64,000 bases of DNA, from positions 1 to 64,000 of the forward strand of contig NZ_WJOK01000026.1 in the NCBI RefSeq assembly GCF_009649785.1. Reading direction: 5' to 3'. Position 1 is the stretch's first letter; every line of letters begins with the position of its first letter. The notes beneath the pieces were generated by a model. That model did no database searches, had not been told where the DNA came from, and was given only the letters and a program-made list of their open reading frames with translations. A program made the position numbers and the translations under genes. Source of the DNA: Agrobacterium tumefaciens (GTDB lineage Bacteria; Pseudomonadota; Alphaproteobacteria; Rhizobiales; Rhizobiaceae). This document shows positions 1 through 9,120 of this stretch, one piece after another.

Positions 1-204
1 CAGACCCCGCAAGCTTCGCCGCCCACGTTTCTCTTTCTTCTCATATTCAATTGTCAAAAAACAGACCGCTCAATGCAGTCACAAAATCAAACCCCAAAAG
101 CAAAAGCCCTTGGAAAACAACAAGCAGTCAGCTCATCAACATGATTTCTTTAGAACGAAAGACTTCGTCGCCAGCAGCGCCGCCGCCCTCGTTCAGTGAG
201 CGGA
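1..204 (-). other. 5' leader of a ribosomal RNA operon (rRNA itself is outside the window)
   Basis: Read on the minus strand this AT-rich stretch has the layout of the transcribed leader ahead of 16S rRNA in Rhizobiaceae. A boxA-like antitermination element, TGTTTTTTGACA, lies at 63-52, and the characteristic segment AATTGAATATGAGAAG follows it. The leader continues leftwards past base 1, so the 16S gene should begin soon after the window edge. Short ORFs called across it have no protein-like content. Identification is from remembered rrn leaders of this family, not from an alignment. Confidence 0.72.
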
Positions 205-234
205 CTTATAAGAGATCACCCTCAAACAAGTCAA
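205..234 (-). promoter_or_regulatory. rrn promoter (-35/-10)
   Basis: On the minus strand there is a -35 box TTGACT at 234-229 and a -10 box TATAAG at 210-205, separated by 18 bases (or TTATAA with 17). This is close to the housekeeping sigma consensus and lies about 150 bases ahead of the boxA-like element, as expected for a ribosomal RNA promoter transcribing leftwards. It is divergent from purC. Confidence 0.7.
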
Positions 235-396
235 CACACCTATCGTCAAAAAACTGACATTTTTGCTAAACATATGAAAATAAAAGATAGTTTCAAGGTG
301 GACCGCCAGGGAGGGCAAGAGGAGCCTCCTGTATGTGCCGACTGGTTCTGTTTCGGGAAACATGCAATAGGAACGGATAAGAGTTTCAGCCAGACT

Positions 397-413
397 GGGG
401 CGTCCGACGCCCC
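397..413. promoter_or_regulatory. Perfect inverted repeat upstream of purC
   Basis: Arms GGGGCGTC and GACGCCCC flank a single C. The repeat ends 17 bases before the purC ribosome binding site (GGAGAG at 431-436). As RNA it would form a strong 7-bp stem with a 3-base loop in the purC leader; as DNA it is a perfect operator-like dyad. No run of T follows, so it does not look like a terminator. Its role is unknown. Confidence 0.45.
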
Positions 414-439
414 TTATAGCCTTAAGAATTGGAGAGCCC

Positions 440-1390
440 GTGCGCATTCTCGATGAAGCCGTCATTCCCGAGCTGCCGAATTACTACCGTGGTAAGGTGC
501 GTGAAAATTACGATCTGCCCGACGGCAACCGCATTATCATATCAACCGATCGCCTCAGCGCATTCGACCGCATCCTCACCTGTGTTCCTTATAAGGGGCA
601 GGTATTGACCCAGACGGCACGCTACTGGTTCGAGCAGACGAAGGATATCTGCCCCAACCACGTGGTCAGCTATCCCGATCCTAATGTCGTCATCGGCAAG
701 AGGCTTGAAATATTGCCGGTCGAAGTGGTGGTTCGCGGTTATCTGGCCGGCACCACCGGCACATCGATCCTGACCCTTTATAAGAAAGGCCAGAGACAGA
801 TGTACGGCATGAGCCTGCCGGACGGGATGAAGGACAACCAGATCTTGCCCGAGCCGGTGATCACGCCGACGAGCAAGGCCTTCGATGGTGGTCACGACGA
901 GCCGTTGACGCCGGCCGAGATAGTGGAGAAGAAACTTCTGACGCAGGAGCAATGGGACACGCTTTCCCGTTACGCGCTCGCACTGTTCAAGCGCGGACAG
1001 GAGATTGCCGCAAAGCAGGGCCTCATCCTCGTCGATACGAAATACGAATTCGGCACGGATGAAAACGGCACGATCATTCTGGCCGACGAAATCCACACGC
1101 CTGACAGCAGCCGCTACTGGATGGCTGAAACCTATGAAGAGAGCTTCCGCAACGGCGCACGGCCGGCAAGCTTCGACAAGGATTTCGTGAGAGCCTGGGT
1201 TGCCGAACGCTGCGATCCCTATAAGGACGACGTTCCGGAAATTCCGCGGGAACTCGTATTGCAGACGTCAAGGGTATATATTGATGCATACGAACGCATC
1301 ACCGGACAAAGCTTCGTTCCCGACGATAGCGGTGAGACGCCGCTGGCAAGAGTACGCCGGAACCTGGAGCAATTTTTCCCCGGAGTCTGA
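440..1390 (+). CDS. purC: Phosphoribosylaminoimidazole-succinocarboxamide synthase (SAICAR synthase), long form
   Basis: Catalyses ATP-dependent joining of aspartate to CAIR, giving SAICAR in purine biosynthesis (cytoplasm). The 316-residue protein is the long, yeast Ade1-like type. It starts with the typical [12 protein letters not shown] segment (residues about 14-25) and contains [10 protein letters not shown] and the [10 protein letters not shown] block that bind nucleotide and substrate, and DTKYEFG. The GTG start at 440 is chosen because GGAGAG lies 3 bases upstream. Rhizobiaceae often carry a second, shorter purC next to purSQL, so this may be a paralogue. ameR follows after only 2 bases, so read-through into the repressor gene is possible. 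Confidence 0.93.
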   Translation: MRILDEAVIPELPNYYRGKVRENYDLPDGNRIIISTDRLSAFDRILTCVPYKGQVLTQTARYWFEQTKDICPNHVVSYPDPNVVIGKRLEILPVEVVVRGYLAGTTGTSILTLYKKGQRQMYGMSLPDGMKDNQILPEPVITPTSKAFDGGHDEPLTPAEIVEKKLLTQEQWDTLSRYALALFKRGQEIAAKQGLILVDTKYEFGTDENGTIILADEIHTPDSSRYWMAETYEESFRNGARPASFDKDFVRAWVAERCDPYKDDVPEIPRELVLQTSRVYIDAYERITGQSFVPDDSGETPLARVRRNLEQFFPGV

Positions 1391-1392
1391 CC

Positions 1393-2052
1393 TTGAGCAA
1401 AACGATCGAACAGGCGAGAAAGGGTGACAGGAAGAACGACGTTCCTGTCAAGCGCCGGCCTCGCCGTTCCGCCGAAGAGACGCGGCGGGACATTCTTGCC
1501 AAAGCCGAAGAACTTTTTCGCGAGCGTGGGTTCAATGCAGTGGCGATTGCCGATATCGCCGCAGCACTCGGCATGTCGCCCGCGAACGTCTTCAAGAACT
1601 TCAATTCGAAGAATGCGCTCGTCGATGCCATCGGGTTTGAGCAGATCGGTGCATTCGAGCGGGAAATCCACCCGCTCGATAAAAGTCATGCACCAGTTTC
1701 AAGGCTGCGCCATCTCGCCCGCACCCTGATGGAACAACACCATCAGAACCTCAACGACAATCCCTATATATTCGAAATGATCCTGATGACGGCCAAGCAG
1801 GACATGAAGTGCGGTGACTATTACAAATCCGTCATAGCAAACCTGGTGGCTGACATTATTCGCGATGGCGTAGATAAGGGAATTTACGCCCCCGCCGACA
1901 TCCCGCCTCTGGCGGAAACCGTCCTCCACGCACTCGCGAGCGTCATCCATCCCGTCCTCATCGCACGGGAAGATATCGGCAATTTAGCAACACGTTGCGA
2001 TCAACTGGTTGATTTAATCGAGGCAGGATTGCGCAATCCGCTTGCTAAGTGA
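1393..2052 (+). CDS. ameR: TetR-family repressor of the AmeABC efflux pump
   Basis: A 219-residue TetR regulator. The N-terminal helix-turn-helix runs over about residues 28-75 (RRDILAKAEELFRERGFNAV followed by ADIAAALGMSPANVFKNF), and the rest is an all-helical ligand-binding domain. The sequence closely matches A. tumefaciens AmeR as I remember it, with substitutions concentrated in the ligand-binding half. It lies directly upstream of ameABC in the same orientation, where AmeR acts as a repressor in C58. Start is TTG at 1393, two bases after the purC stop; other starts are possible. The name rests on remembered sequence plus context. Confidence 0.88.
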   Translation: MSKTIEQARKGDRKNDVPVKRRPRRSAEETRRDILAKAEELFRERGFNAVAIADIAAALGMSPANVFKNFNSKNALVDAIGFEQIGAFEREIHPLDKSHAPVSRLRHLARTLMEQHHQNLNDNPYIFEMILMTAKQDMKCGDYYKSVIANLVADIIRDGVDKGIYAPADIPPLAETVLHALASVIHPVLIAREDIGNLATRCDQLVDLIEAGLRNPLAK

Positions 2053-2055
2053 CGA

Positions 2056-2112
2056 TTCTCAACTTACGTCACCTTCTCGCAATTGCTTGCGAAGCGTGAA
2101 AGCCTGCGCTTC
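2056..2112. promoter_or_regulatory. Candidate AmeR operator region with two inverted repeats
   Basis: Between ameR and ameA there are two adjacent dyads: CGCAA-ttgc-TTGCG at 2078-2091 and GAAGCG-10 bases-CGCTTC at 2091-2112. Just upstream, TTCTCAACTTACGTCAC at 2056-2072 resembles, on the opposite strand and with one inserted base, the AmeR operator core as I recall it. Any of these could be the repressor site controlling ameABC. The assignment is tentative. Confidence 0.35.
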
Positions 2113-2250
2113 TATGCGAATGGCGGTCCGAGCAGATTGAACGAAGAAGGTCCCCATAGGGCCTTTACCCATCGTCCCTGCACCCGGACCAGCATCCGCC
2201 GAGCGACACTGCGCTTATAGTTGAATGCGACCGATACGCAGGGAAGAACA

Positions 2251-3453
2251 ATGAGCCGACGTATTTTACCCCTATTTGCTTCTCTGTGCATGACCGCAGT
2301 TCTCGCGGGATGCAGCGATGGCGGCGAAAGCAGCCAGACCGCCGGCCAGGGCGCCGCGCGTCCCCCGTCTCCGGTCAGCATCATTGTGATGAAGACGAGC
2401 GAATATCCCCTGACCACCGTTCTTCCCGGCCGCGCAAGCGCGTTCCAGACGGCGGAAATCCGCCCGCGCGTCACTGGCATCATCCGCGACATTCCCTTCA
2501 AGGAAGGCAGCGAGGTCAAGCAGGGTGACATTCTCTACCAGATTGAAGACAACACCTATCTGGCAGAAGTGGCACAGGCCAAGGCAAGCGTAGCGAAAGC
2601 CGAAGCAAGCGTTCCGAGCGCCCAGGCGAACCTTGCCCGCTACGAGCGGCTGGTCAACAGCGGCGCAACGCAGATCGAATATGAAAACGCCAAGGTGACG
2701 CTGCTTCAGGCCGAAGCCGACGTAGCCCAGACCAAGGCTGCGCTGGAAACGGCTGAGATCAATCTCGATCTCACCAAGGTCCGCGCGCCTTTCGATGGCA
2801 TCACCAGCGCAACCGCTTTCAGCATCGGCAACGTGGTGACGGCAAACCAGACGACGGCTTTGACGACGCTGCGCCGCATCGATCCGATCTACATCGATCT
2901 GATGGAATCCAGCATCAATCTTCTGCGTCTGAAAAAGGCGATCTCGTCGGGCCAGCTCGGCGGCGATACCAAGGAAACCGGCATTCACCTGACGCTGGAA
3001 GACGGCACCGAATACAAGCATGACGGCAAGATCGACATGTCGGACATGGCGGTGAGCGAAACCACGGGCACCTTCTCCATCCGTGCTCTCTTCGATAACC
3101 CGGACGATCTTCTGCTTCCCGGCACCTATGTTCGCGCAACGCTGACCATCGGTAAGGAAACGGGTTTCCGCATCCCGCAGCGCGCAGCGAGCCGGAACGC
3201 CAATGGCGAACTGACCGCAAAATTTGTCACCGCGGAAAACAAGGTGGAAACGCGCACCTTCCCGTCCAGCCAGCAGTCGGGCAATGCCTGGCTGGTGACG
3301 GAAAATGTCAAGGATGGCGACAAACTCATCGTTGACGGCTTCCAGTGGATTGCCGACGGCGCGACGGTCGCGCCCGTGGAAGTGACCATCGACGATCGCG
3401 GTATCGTCGTTCTGCCGCAGCAAGCTCCGCCTGCCGCCGCCCCCTCGAAATAA
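2251..3453 (+). CDS. ameA: RND efflux periplasmic adaptor (membrane fusion lipoprotein)
   Basis: Links the inner-membrane pump AmeB to the outer-membrane channel AmeC. The ATG at 2251 is chosen over the upstream TTG at 2221 because GGGAAG precedes it and it gives a clean lipoprotein signal ending LAGC (Cys21). The order of segments is typical of AcrA/HlyD adaptors: barrel/lipoyl half (VTGIIRDIPFKEGSEVKQGDILYQI), a coiled-coil hairpin rich in Ala, Glu and Lys, the second lipoyl half (LTKVRAPFDG), and a beta-barrel. About 400 residues, usual for the family. ameB starts 53 bases downstream. Confidence 0.93.
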   Translation: MSRRILPLFASLCMTAVLAGCSDGGESSQTAGQGAARPPSPVSIIVMKTSEYPLTTVLPGRASAFQTAEIRPRVTGIIRDIPFKEGSEVKQGDILYQIEDNTYLAEVAQAKASVAKAEASVPSAQANLARYERLVNSGATQIEYENAKVTLLQAEADVAQTKAALETAEINLDLTKVRAPFDGITSATAFSIGNVVTANQTTALTTLRRIDPIYIDLMESSINLLRLKKAISSGQLGGDTKETGIHLTLEDGTEYKHDGKIDMSDMAVSETTGTFSIRALFDNPDDLLLPGTYVRATLTIGKETGFRIPQRAASRNANGELTAKFVTAENKVETRTFPSSQQSGNAWLVTENVKDGDKLIVDGFQWIADGATVAPVEVTIDDRGIVVLPQQAPPAAAPSK

Positions 3454-3506
3454 ACATGAGCACGAAACCCTCGGTCGAAGCTCGTAAAAGGTAAGGCAGG
3501 ACTGCC

Positions 3507-6500
3507 ATGGCCCATTTCTTTATCAGGCGCCCCGTTTTTGCATGGGTTATCGCCATCGTCATCATGCTGGGCGGCGCTCTGGCAATTGTGACGCTCTCCA
3601 TCTCGCAATATCCCGATATTGCCCCAACGACGGTCCGCGTCAGCGCAACCTATAACGGCGCTAGCGCGGAGACGGTCGAAAAATCGGTGACGACCATCAT
3701 TGAGGACGGCATGACCGGCCTCGACGATCTCACCTATATGACCTCGTCTTCCTCGACCGGCAGCGCCGAAGTGACACTGACCTTCGGTAACAGCATCCTG
3801 CCTGACATTGCGCAGGTTCAGGTGCAGAACAAGCTGCAGCTCGTGCAGTCGCAATTGCCCGACACCGTGCAGCAGCGCGGTATTCAGGTCAGCCGCTCCA
3901 CATCGAGCATTCTGATGGTGGGTGCGCTGATCTCGACGGACGGCAAGCGCAATTCGGCCGATCTCGGCGACGTGTTCTCTTCGCGCGTCGAAGACCAGAT
4001 CAAGCGCCTTGAAGGCGTGGGCAGCATCAACGTCTTCGGTTCCGAATATGCGATGCGCATCTGGCTCGATCCGTTCAAGCTCAACAAATACCAGCTGACC
4101 ACGGCTGACGTCACCGGCGCCATCGAAAGCCAGAACACCCAGGTTTCGGTCGGCTCCCTCGGTGCCGTTCCCGCCGTCCAGGGCCAACAGCTCAATGTGA
4201 CGGTGACGGCGCAGAGCCAGCTCACCACCGTCGCCGATTTCGAATCGGTCATCTTGAAGGTTGAGAAGGACGGCGCAACCGTTCGCCTGAGCGACGTGGC
4301 CCGCATCGAAATCGGCCAGGAAACCTATGGCGGTGATTCCCGCTCGAACGGCCGTCCTTCCGCCGGTTTCGCGGTCAACCTCGCCACGGGCGCCAACGCG
4401 CTCGATACTGCAGCACGTGTCAAGTCCGCGCTTACCGCCGTTGAGGGCTCGCTGCCTGCAGGCGTCTCGATCGAATATCCCTACGACACGACACCCTTCG
4501 TGAAGCTGTCGATCGAGAAAGTGGTGCATACGCTGATCGAGGCGATCATCCTCGTCTTCGTCGTGCTGCTGGTCTTCCTGCAAAACCTGCGCGCCACCTT
4601 CATTCCGATGATCGCCGTGCCCGTCGTGCTCCTCGGCACGTTCGGCATCCTCGCAATAACCGGATATTCCATCAACACGCTGACCATGTTCGCCATGGTT
4701 CTGGCGATCGGCCTTCTCGTGGATGACGCCATCGTCGTTGTTGAAAACGTCGAGCGCATCATGTCGGAAGAGGGCCTGTCGCCGGTCGAGGCGACGGAAA
4801 AATCGATGGGCGAGATAACCGGCGCCATCATCGGCATCGCGCTCGTCCTGACCGCCGTGTTTATTCCCATGGCCTTCTTTGGCGGATCGACTGGTATCAT
4901 CTATCGCCAGTTCTCTATCACGATCGTTTCGGCCATGCTGCTTTCGGCGGTGGTCGCCATCGTTCTGACGCCGGCGCTGTGCGCCACAATGCTGAAGCCC
5001 ATCGACCATACCAAAAAGCAGCGTGGACCGGGTGCCTGGTTCAACCGCGGCTTCGGCAAGACGACGGACGGCTATGTCTCGTCGATCGGCTATCTGCTGA
5101 AACGGCCCCTGCGCGTGACGATTCTTTTCCTGATCGTCGTCGGCGGCTGCGCCTGGTTCTTCACCAAACTGCCAAGCTCCTTCCTCCCACAGGAAGATCA
5201 GGGCGTGCTGCTGACGATCATCCAGACACCGACCGGTTCGAACATCGAACGCACCAACGAGGTGGTAAAACAGGTCGAAAGCTACTTCCGTGAAAAAGAA
5301 GCAGCCAATGTCGAATCGGTTTTCGGCGTGCTTGGATTCAGCTTCAGCGGTTCGGGTCAGAACAACGCGATCGTCTTCACCAAGCTCAAGGACTTTTCCG
5401 AGCGAACCGCACCCGATCAACACGCCGCCGCCATTGTGCAGCGGGCAATGGGTACGTTCTTCGGCTTCCGCGATGCACAGGTATTCCCGCTTTTGCCGCC
5501 GGCAATTCAGGGCATGGGCACGTCGAGCGGTTTCTCCATGTATCTCGTGGATAGCGGCCGCAACGGCACCGACGCTCTGACCGCAACCTCCAAGGACCTG
5601 ATTGCGCTTGCAACAAGCAATCCAAAAATCAGCTCTCTGCGAAGCGACAGCCAGGACAACGAAACACAGATGAAGATCATTCTCGATCAGGAAAAGATGG
5701 GGGCCATGGGCGTCGATCTTTCCTCCGTGAACCTGATGCTGTCGACGATCTTTGCCGGCCGGGATGTCAACGACTTCACCCTGAACGGTGAGCTCAAGCC
5801 GGTCTATGTTCAGGGCGATGCACCCTATCGCATGCAGCCGGACGACCTGAAGTTCTGGTATGCCCGCAACACCAGCGGCGAAATGGTACCTTTCTCCTCC
5901 TTCAGCGAGGTGAAGTGGATCAACGCGCCGCCGTCACTGGCACGCTACAACGGTACGGGCGCGATCTCGCTTGAAGGCACCGCCGGCGCAGGCGTTGCTT
6001 CCGGCGAAGCCATGGACGAGATGGAACGTCTGACGGCAAGCTTGCCAGGCGGTTACACCGTGGCATGGCAGGGTATCTCCTATCAGGAACGCCTTTCCGG
6101 CTCGCAGGCGCCCATGCTGTACGCGCTGTCGGTTCTCATCGTGTTCCTTTGCCTGGCTGCCCTTTATGAAAGCTGGTCGATCCCGTTCTCGGTCATTCTG
6201 GCTGTCCCGGTGGGTGTCCTCGGCGCTTTGACTGCGGCCCATTTCTTCGGCCAGACGAACGACGTCTACTTCAAGGTGGGCCTGCTGACGACCATCGGCC
6301 TTGCCGCGAAAAACGCGATCCTGATCGTTGAATTCGCCAAGGAGAGGCAGGAGCACGGGTTAAGTCTGGTGGAGGCGGCACTGGAGGCGGCGAAGCTGCG
6401 CCTGCGTCCGATCATCATGACGTCGCTCGCCTTCATCCTCGGCGTCGTGCCTCTCGCGATCGCAACCGGAGCGGGTTCTGCCGCGCAAAATGCAATCGGT

Positions 6501-6596
6501 ATCGGGGTGCTGGGTGGTATGCTTTCTGCAACACTGCTCGGAATTTTCTTCGTTCCGTCCTTTTTCGTCATCATTCGTCGCCTTTCAAGGCGTTAA
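3507..6596 (+). CDS. ameB: RND multidrug efflux transporter, HAE-1 family
   Basis: Proton-driven inner-membrane pump of 1029 residues, the standard AcrB size. It starts with the usual FFIRRPVFAWVIAI segment. The proton-relay pair Asp-Asp lies in TM4 (about residues 406-407, GLLVDDAIVVVENV) and the TM10 lysine is in GLAAKNAILIVEFAKE. Two large periplasmic loops follow TM1 and TM7. The start ATG has AAGGCAGGA upstream. Middle gene of the ameABC operon, regulated by AmeR. Substrates cannot be told from sequence. Confidence 0.95.
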   Translation: MAHFFIRRPVFAWVIAIVIMLGGALAIVTLSISQYPDIAPTTVRVSATYNGASAETVEKSVTTIIEDGMTGLDDLTYMTSSSSTGSAEVTLTFGNSILPDIAQVQVQNKLQLVQSQLPDTVQQRGIQVSRSTSSILMVGALISTDGKRNSADLGDVFSSRVEDQIKRLEGVGSINVFGSEYAMRIWLDPFKLNKYQLTTADVTGAIESQNTQVSVGSLGAVPAVQGQQLNVTVTAQSQLTTVADFESVILKVEKDGATVRLSDVARIEIGQETYGGDSRSNGRPSAGFAVNLATGANALDTAARVKSALTAVEGSLPAGVSIEYPYDTTPFVKLSIEKVVHTLIEAIILVFVVLLVFLQNLRATFIPMIAVPVVLLGTFGILAITGYSINTLTMFAMVLAIGLLVDDAIVVVENVERIMSEEGLSPVEATEKSMGEITGAIIGIALVLTAVFIPMAFFGGSTGIIYRQFSITIVSAMLLSAVVAIVLTPALCATMLKPIDHTKKQRGPGAWFNRGFGKTTDGYVSSIGYLLKRPLRVTILFLIVVGGCAWFFTKLPSSFLPQEDQGVLLTIIQTPTGSNIERTNEVVKQVESYFREKEAANVESVFGVLGFSFSGSGQNNAIVFTKLKDFSERTAPDQHAAAIVQRAMGTFFGFRDAQVFPLLPPAIQGMGTSSGFSMYLVDSGRNGTDALTATSKDLIALATSNPKISSLRSDSQDNETQMKIILDQEKMGAMGVDLSSVNLMLSTIFAGRDVNDFTLNGELKPVYVQGDAPYRMQPDDLKFWYARNTSGEMVPFSSFSEVKWINAPPSLARYNGTGAISLEGTAGAGVASGEAMDEMERLTASLPGGYTVAWQGISYQERLSGSQAPMLYALSVLIVFLCLAALYESWSIPFSVILAVPVGVLGALTAAHFFGQTNDVYFKVGLLTTIGLAAKNAILIVEFAKERQEHGLSLVEAALEAAKLRLRPIIMTSLAFILGVVPLAIATGAGSAAQNAIGIGVLGGMLSATLLGIFFVPSFFVIIRRLSRR

Positions 6597-6745
6597 CAAA
6601 ACAAAAATGGGCTGTGCCAACCGTTAATACGCTGCTAGAAATATGGCCGATTTGGCAAACGCACGTTTCTAGGGCATATCGACCGCGCAGCCCATTTGTC
6701 AGCAAGCCGCGCTTGGTAAGCCAACCAGAGAATTGGGAAAATTAT

Positions 6746-8188
6746 ATGCTGTCTATTCGCGCTACTATTCCCCTGACAATGCTACTGCTTTCGGGCTGCG
6801 TTGTCGGACCCGACCACAAGACGCCGGAAATTCAATTGCCGGGAAAGTTCGCGGAAGCCGGAAAAACCAGTAATGGCGACATCAGCAGCGTTGCATGGTG
6901 GACGGCCTTTAACGACAACCGCCTGAACGGTTACGTCTCCACCGGCCTTGCGCAGAACCTCACCGTGATGCAGGCAATCGAGCGCATCAATCAGGCGCAG
7001 GCCCAGGTGATCGTGGACGGCGCCGGCGGCCTGCCGAGCCTGACTGGCAGTGGCAGCCACACGACCAGCGAGACCAAGGGCAGCTACCGTGACGTTCCCG
7101 TCACCAACGTGTCCAACGGCAGCCTTAGCGTTTCCTGGTTCCTCGACCTTTTCGGTCGCTATCGCCGGGCAACGGAAAGCGCCGATGCTTCGCTCGACGC
7201 CGCGTACTCCACCGTCGACGTTCAGCGCCTGACGCTGATTTCCTCAGTCGCCGCGGCCTATATCGACGTGCGCTATTATCAGGAGCGCCTGGCGATTGCC
7301 CGCCAGAACCTGAGTTCACGCCGCGAAACGCTCGATCTGACGAAGCTGCAGCTCGAAGCGGGTGCGGCCTCGCGTCTCGATGTCGTCCAGTCCGAAGGTC
7401 TGGTCAATTCAACGCTGTCGCAGATACCCGGCCTCGAAACCAGCTTCCGCAAGTCAGCCCACCGCATCGCGACCCTGCTCGGCATGCCGGCCTCGTCGCT
7501 CATCGCCGAGCTGCAGAAGGGCGCACGCCAGCCTGTTGCGCGCGCAGTTCCCCGCACCGGCATCCCGGCCGACCTGATCCGCAACCGTCCGGACATCCGC
7601 GTCGCTGAACGCAATCTCGCCGCTGCGGTCGCCACGATCGGTGTAACCGAGGCACAGCTTTATCCAAGCATCGAGCTTGGTGGCGCGATCACCCCGAGCT
7701 ACAATTTCCTGAGTGGCGGCGGCAGGGGAACGGCCAATAGCTGGTCCTTCGGTCCGAGCCTCACTCTCCCGATCCTCGATGGTGGCAGACTGCGCGCCAA
7801 TGTCGACATCGCGAACTCGCAAGCACGCGAGCAATATCTCGTCTGGAAGGCAACCGTTCTCAACGCGGTTGAAGAAGTCGAAAACGCCCTGGCCGCCATC
7901 AATCGCGACCAGCGTACCGTCGACGCGCTGAGAAAGACTGTCTCATCCTACCAGGAAGCGCTGCAGCTCTCGACAGCCAGCTATCGTGACGGTGCGTCGT
8001 CTCTGCTCGACGTTCTGGATGCCCAGCGGTCGGTCTCCGATGCGCAGGCAAACCTTGCAACGGCGATCCAGACGACCGCGCAGGATTATGTATCGCTCAA
8101 CGTGGCTCTCGGCGGCGGTTATGCCGTTGGCCAGCCTGTCCCGAAGAAGTCCGCTGGCCCAACCGTGGTCGCTGCAAAGGGCATGTAA
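6746..8188 (+). CDS. ameC: RND efflux outer-membrane channel lipoprotein (NodT/OprM type)
   Basis: Outer-membrane factor of the AmeABC pump. I start it at the ATG at 6746 (480 residues), preceded by GGGAAA, because this gives a lipoprotein signal ending LLSGC; the upstream in-frame ATG-like start at 6614 adds 44 residues with no signal character. Two OEP repeats are visible, each with long Ala/Gln/Leu-rich helices (for example ARQNLSSRRETLDLTKLQ, then YQEALQLSTASYRDGASSLLDVLDAQRS). It ends 21 bases before a strong terminator. Confidence 0.93.
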   Translation: MLSIRATIPLTMLLLSGCVVGPDHKTPEIQLPGKFAEAGKTSNGDISSVAWWTAFNDNRLNGYVSTGLAQNLTVMQAIERINQAQAQVIVDGAGGLPSLTGSGSHTTSETKGSYRDVPVTNVSNGSLSVSWFLDLFGRYRRATESADASLDAAYSTVDVQRLTLISSVAAAYIDVRYYQERLAIARQNLSSRRETLDLTKLQLEAGAASRLDVVQSEGLVNSTLSQIPGLETSFRKSAHRIATLLGMPASSLIAELQKGARQPVARAVPRTGIPADLIRNRPDIRVAERNLAAAVATIGVTEAQLYPSIELGGAITPSYNFLSGGGRGTANSWSFGPSLTLPILDGGRLRANVDIANSQAREQYLVWKATVLNAVEEVENALAAINRDQRTVDALRKTVSSYQEALQLSTASYRDGASSLLDVLDAQRSVSDAQANLATAIQTTAQDYVSLNVALGGGYAVGQPVPKKSAGPTVVAAKGM

Positions 8189-8208
8189 GAAACGCCTCAA
8201 GGCAAATG

Positions 8209-8239
8209 AAAAGCCCGCGTCGAGACGCGGGCTTTTTTT
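8209..8239 (+). terminator. Rho-independent terminator of ameABC
   Basis: Perfect 12-bp stem with arms AAAAGCCCGCGT and ACGCGGGCTTTT around the tetraloop CGAG, followed by further T residues. Confidence 0.9.
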
Positions 8240-8253
8240 GTATTCCAGACACA

Positions 8254-8281
8254 AAAAAGCACCGGTCGCCCGGTGCTTTTT
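8254..8281 (-). terminator. Terminator of efp (works on both strands)
   Basis: Perfect 12-bp stem with arms AAAAAGCACCGG and CCGGTGCTTTTT around TCGC. It is placed 20 bases past the efp stop and back-to-back with the ameC terminator. A- and T-runs on both sides mean it can act in either direction. Confidence 0.88.
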
Positions 8282-8300
8282 GTTTAACCTGCCGTCAGGC

Positions 8301-8870
8301 TCAGTTCTTGGCGCGCTCGACGTAGGAATTGTCTTCCGTCGCGATGACCACGCGGATACCGGCGTCGATGTGCGGCGGCACCATGGTGCGGATGCCGTTG
8401 GAAAGAATTGCCGGCTTGTAGGAAGAAGAAGCCGTCTGGCCCTTCACAACCGGTTCCGTTTCGACGATTTCCAGCGTGACGTGGCGCGGCAGTTCGACAG
8501 CCAGCGGATTGCCTTCGTGAATGGAAAGAACGCAGGTCATGCCTTCCTGCAGATAGGCCTTCTGGTCGCCCATCGTCTCGACATCGACAACGACCTGATC
8601 GTAGTTTGCCGGGTTCATGAAGTGGAAGCCTTCGCCATCTTCATAAAGGAACTGGAAGTTCAGGTCTTCGACGAAAGCACGCTCAACCTGTTCGGTCGTG
8701 CGCCAGCGCTCGGAGACCTTCACGCCGTCAACGATGCGGCGCATGTCAACCTGCGTGACCGGCGTGCCCTTGCCCGGGTGAAAGTTCTGCGCGGTGAGAA
8801 CAACGTAGAGCTTGCCGTCCACGTCGAGAACATTGCCCTTGCGGACGGATGAGGCGATAACCTTGACCAT
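8301..8870 (-). CDS. efp: Elongation factor P
   Basis: Translation factor that relieves ribosome stalling at polyproline stretches. 189 residues, the usual three beta-barrel domains. The modification loop HPGKG puts lysine at residue 34, the position that receives beta-lysine in E. coli EF-P. The C-terminal domain has the conserved pattern ending NSYVERA. The genes for the two modification enzymes, epmA and epmB, lie divergently next to it, which fits use of the beta-lysylation route. Confidence 0.97.
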   Translation of the reverse strand: MVKVIASSVRKGNVLDVDGKLYVVLTAQNFHPGKGTPVTQVDMRRIVDGVKVSERWRTTEQVERAFVEDLNFQFLYEDGEGFHFMNPANYDQVVVDVETMGDQKAYLQEGMTCVLSIHEGNPLAVELPRHVTLEIVETEPVVKGQTASSSYKPAILSNGIRTMVPPHIDAGIRVVIATEDNSYVERAKN

Positions 8871-8975
8871 ATGACTTCCTTGTAACTCGATGAAATGCGT
8901 CGTAAAGGACTGCGCGATAGCACCGGCCCGGCAGACGTTTTGTCTTTTTTCTGGGGCGCAACTACCTTAAATCCG

Positions 8976-9007
8976 CGCGAATTGCCAGCCTTCTACAGCA
9001 ATTCGCG
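8976..9007. repeat. 10-bp inverted repeat between efp and epmA
   Basis: Arms CGCGAATTGC (8976-8985) and GCAATTCGCG (8998-9007) are perfect complements separated by 12 bases, between the divergent efp and epmA genes. The right arm overlaps the start of the REP-like element at 8997. It may be part of that mobile palindrome rather than a regulatory site. Confidence 0.5.
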
Positions 9008-9042
9008 GAAGAGTGCCTAGCGGTTTTCCGCCCGGAATTGCT
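8997..9042 (+). repeat. REP-like palindromic element, copy A
   Basis: Begins AGCAATTC and ends GGAATTGCT, with the inner block TAGCGGTTTTCCGCCCGGAA. The same outline (AGCATTTC, TAGCGGTTTC, CGCCCGGAAAATGC) occurs on the minus strand at 58321-58365, so the two are copies of one dispersed element of a type common between genes in Rhizobiaceae. It fills the stretch where a spurious GTG start for epmA (9013) would lie. Confidence 0.6.
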
Positions 9043-9120
9043 TTAAATGATGCGATCAGGCGTTTTGCGGGCCGTTTATCCGTAACAAGGCCAGCAGGTA
9101 AGACGGAAAAGAAAAAAGAG

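Noticed and set aside
51-456. Short ORFs in the first 450 bases
   Set aside because: They lie across the rrn leader and promoter and have no protein-like content or binding site.
3126-5423. 765-codon open frame on the minus strand
   Set aside because: Antisense to ameA/ameB. Composition (many Asp, His, Arg, Gly) is that of a reverse-strand shadow; ameB is a certain gene.
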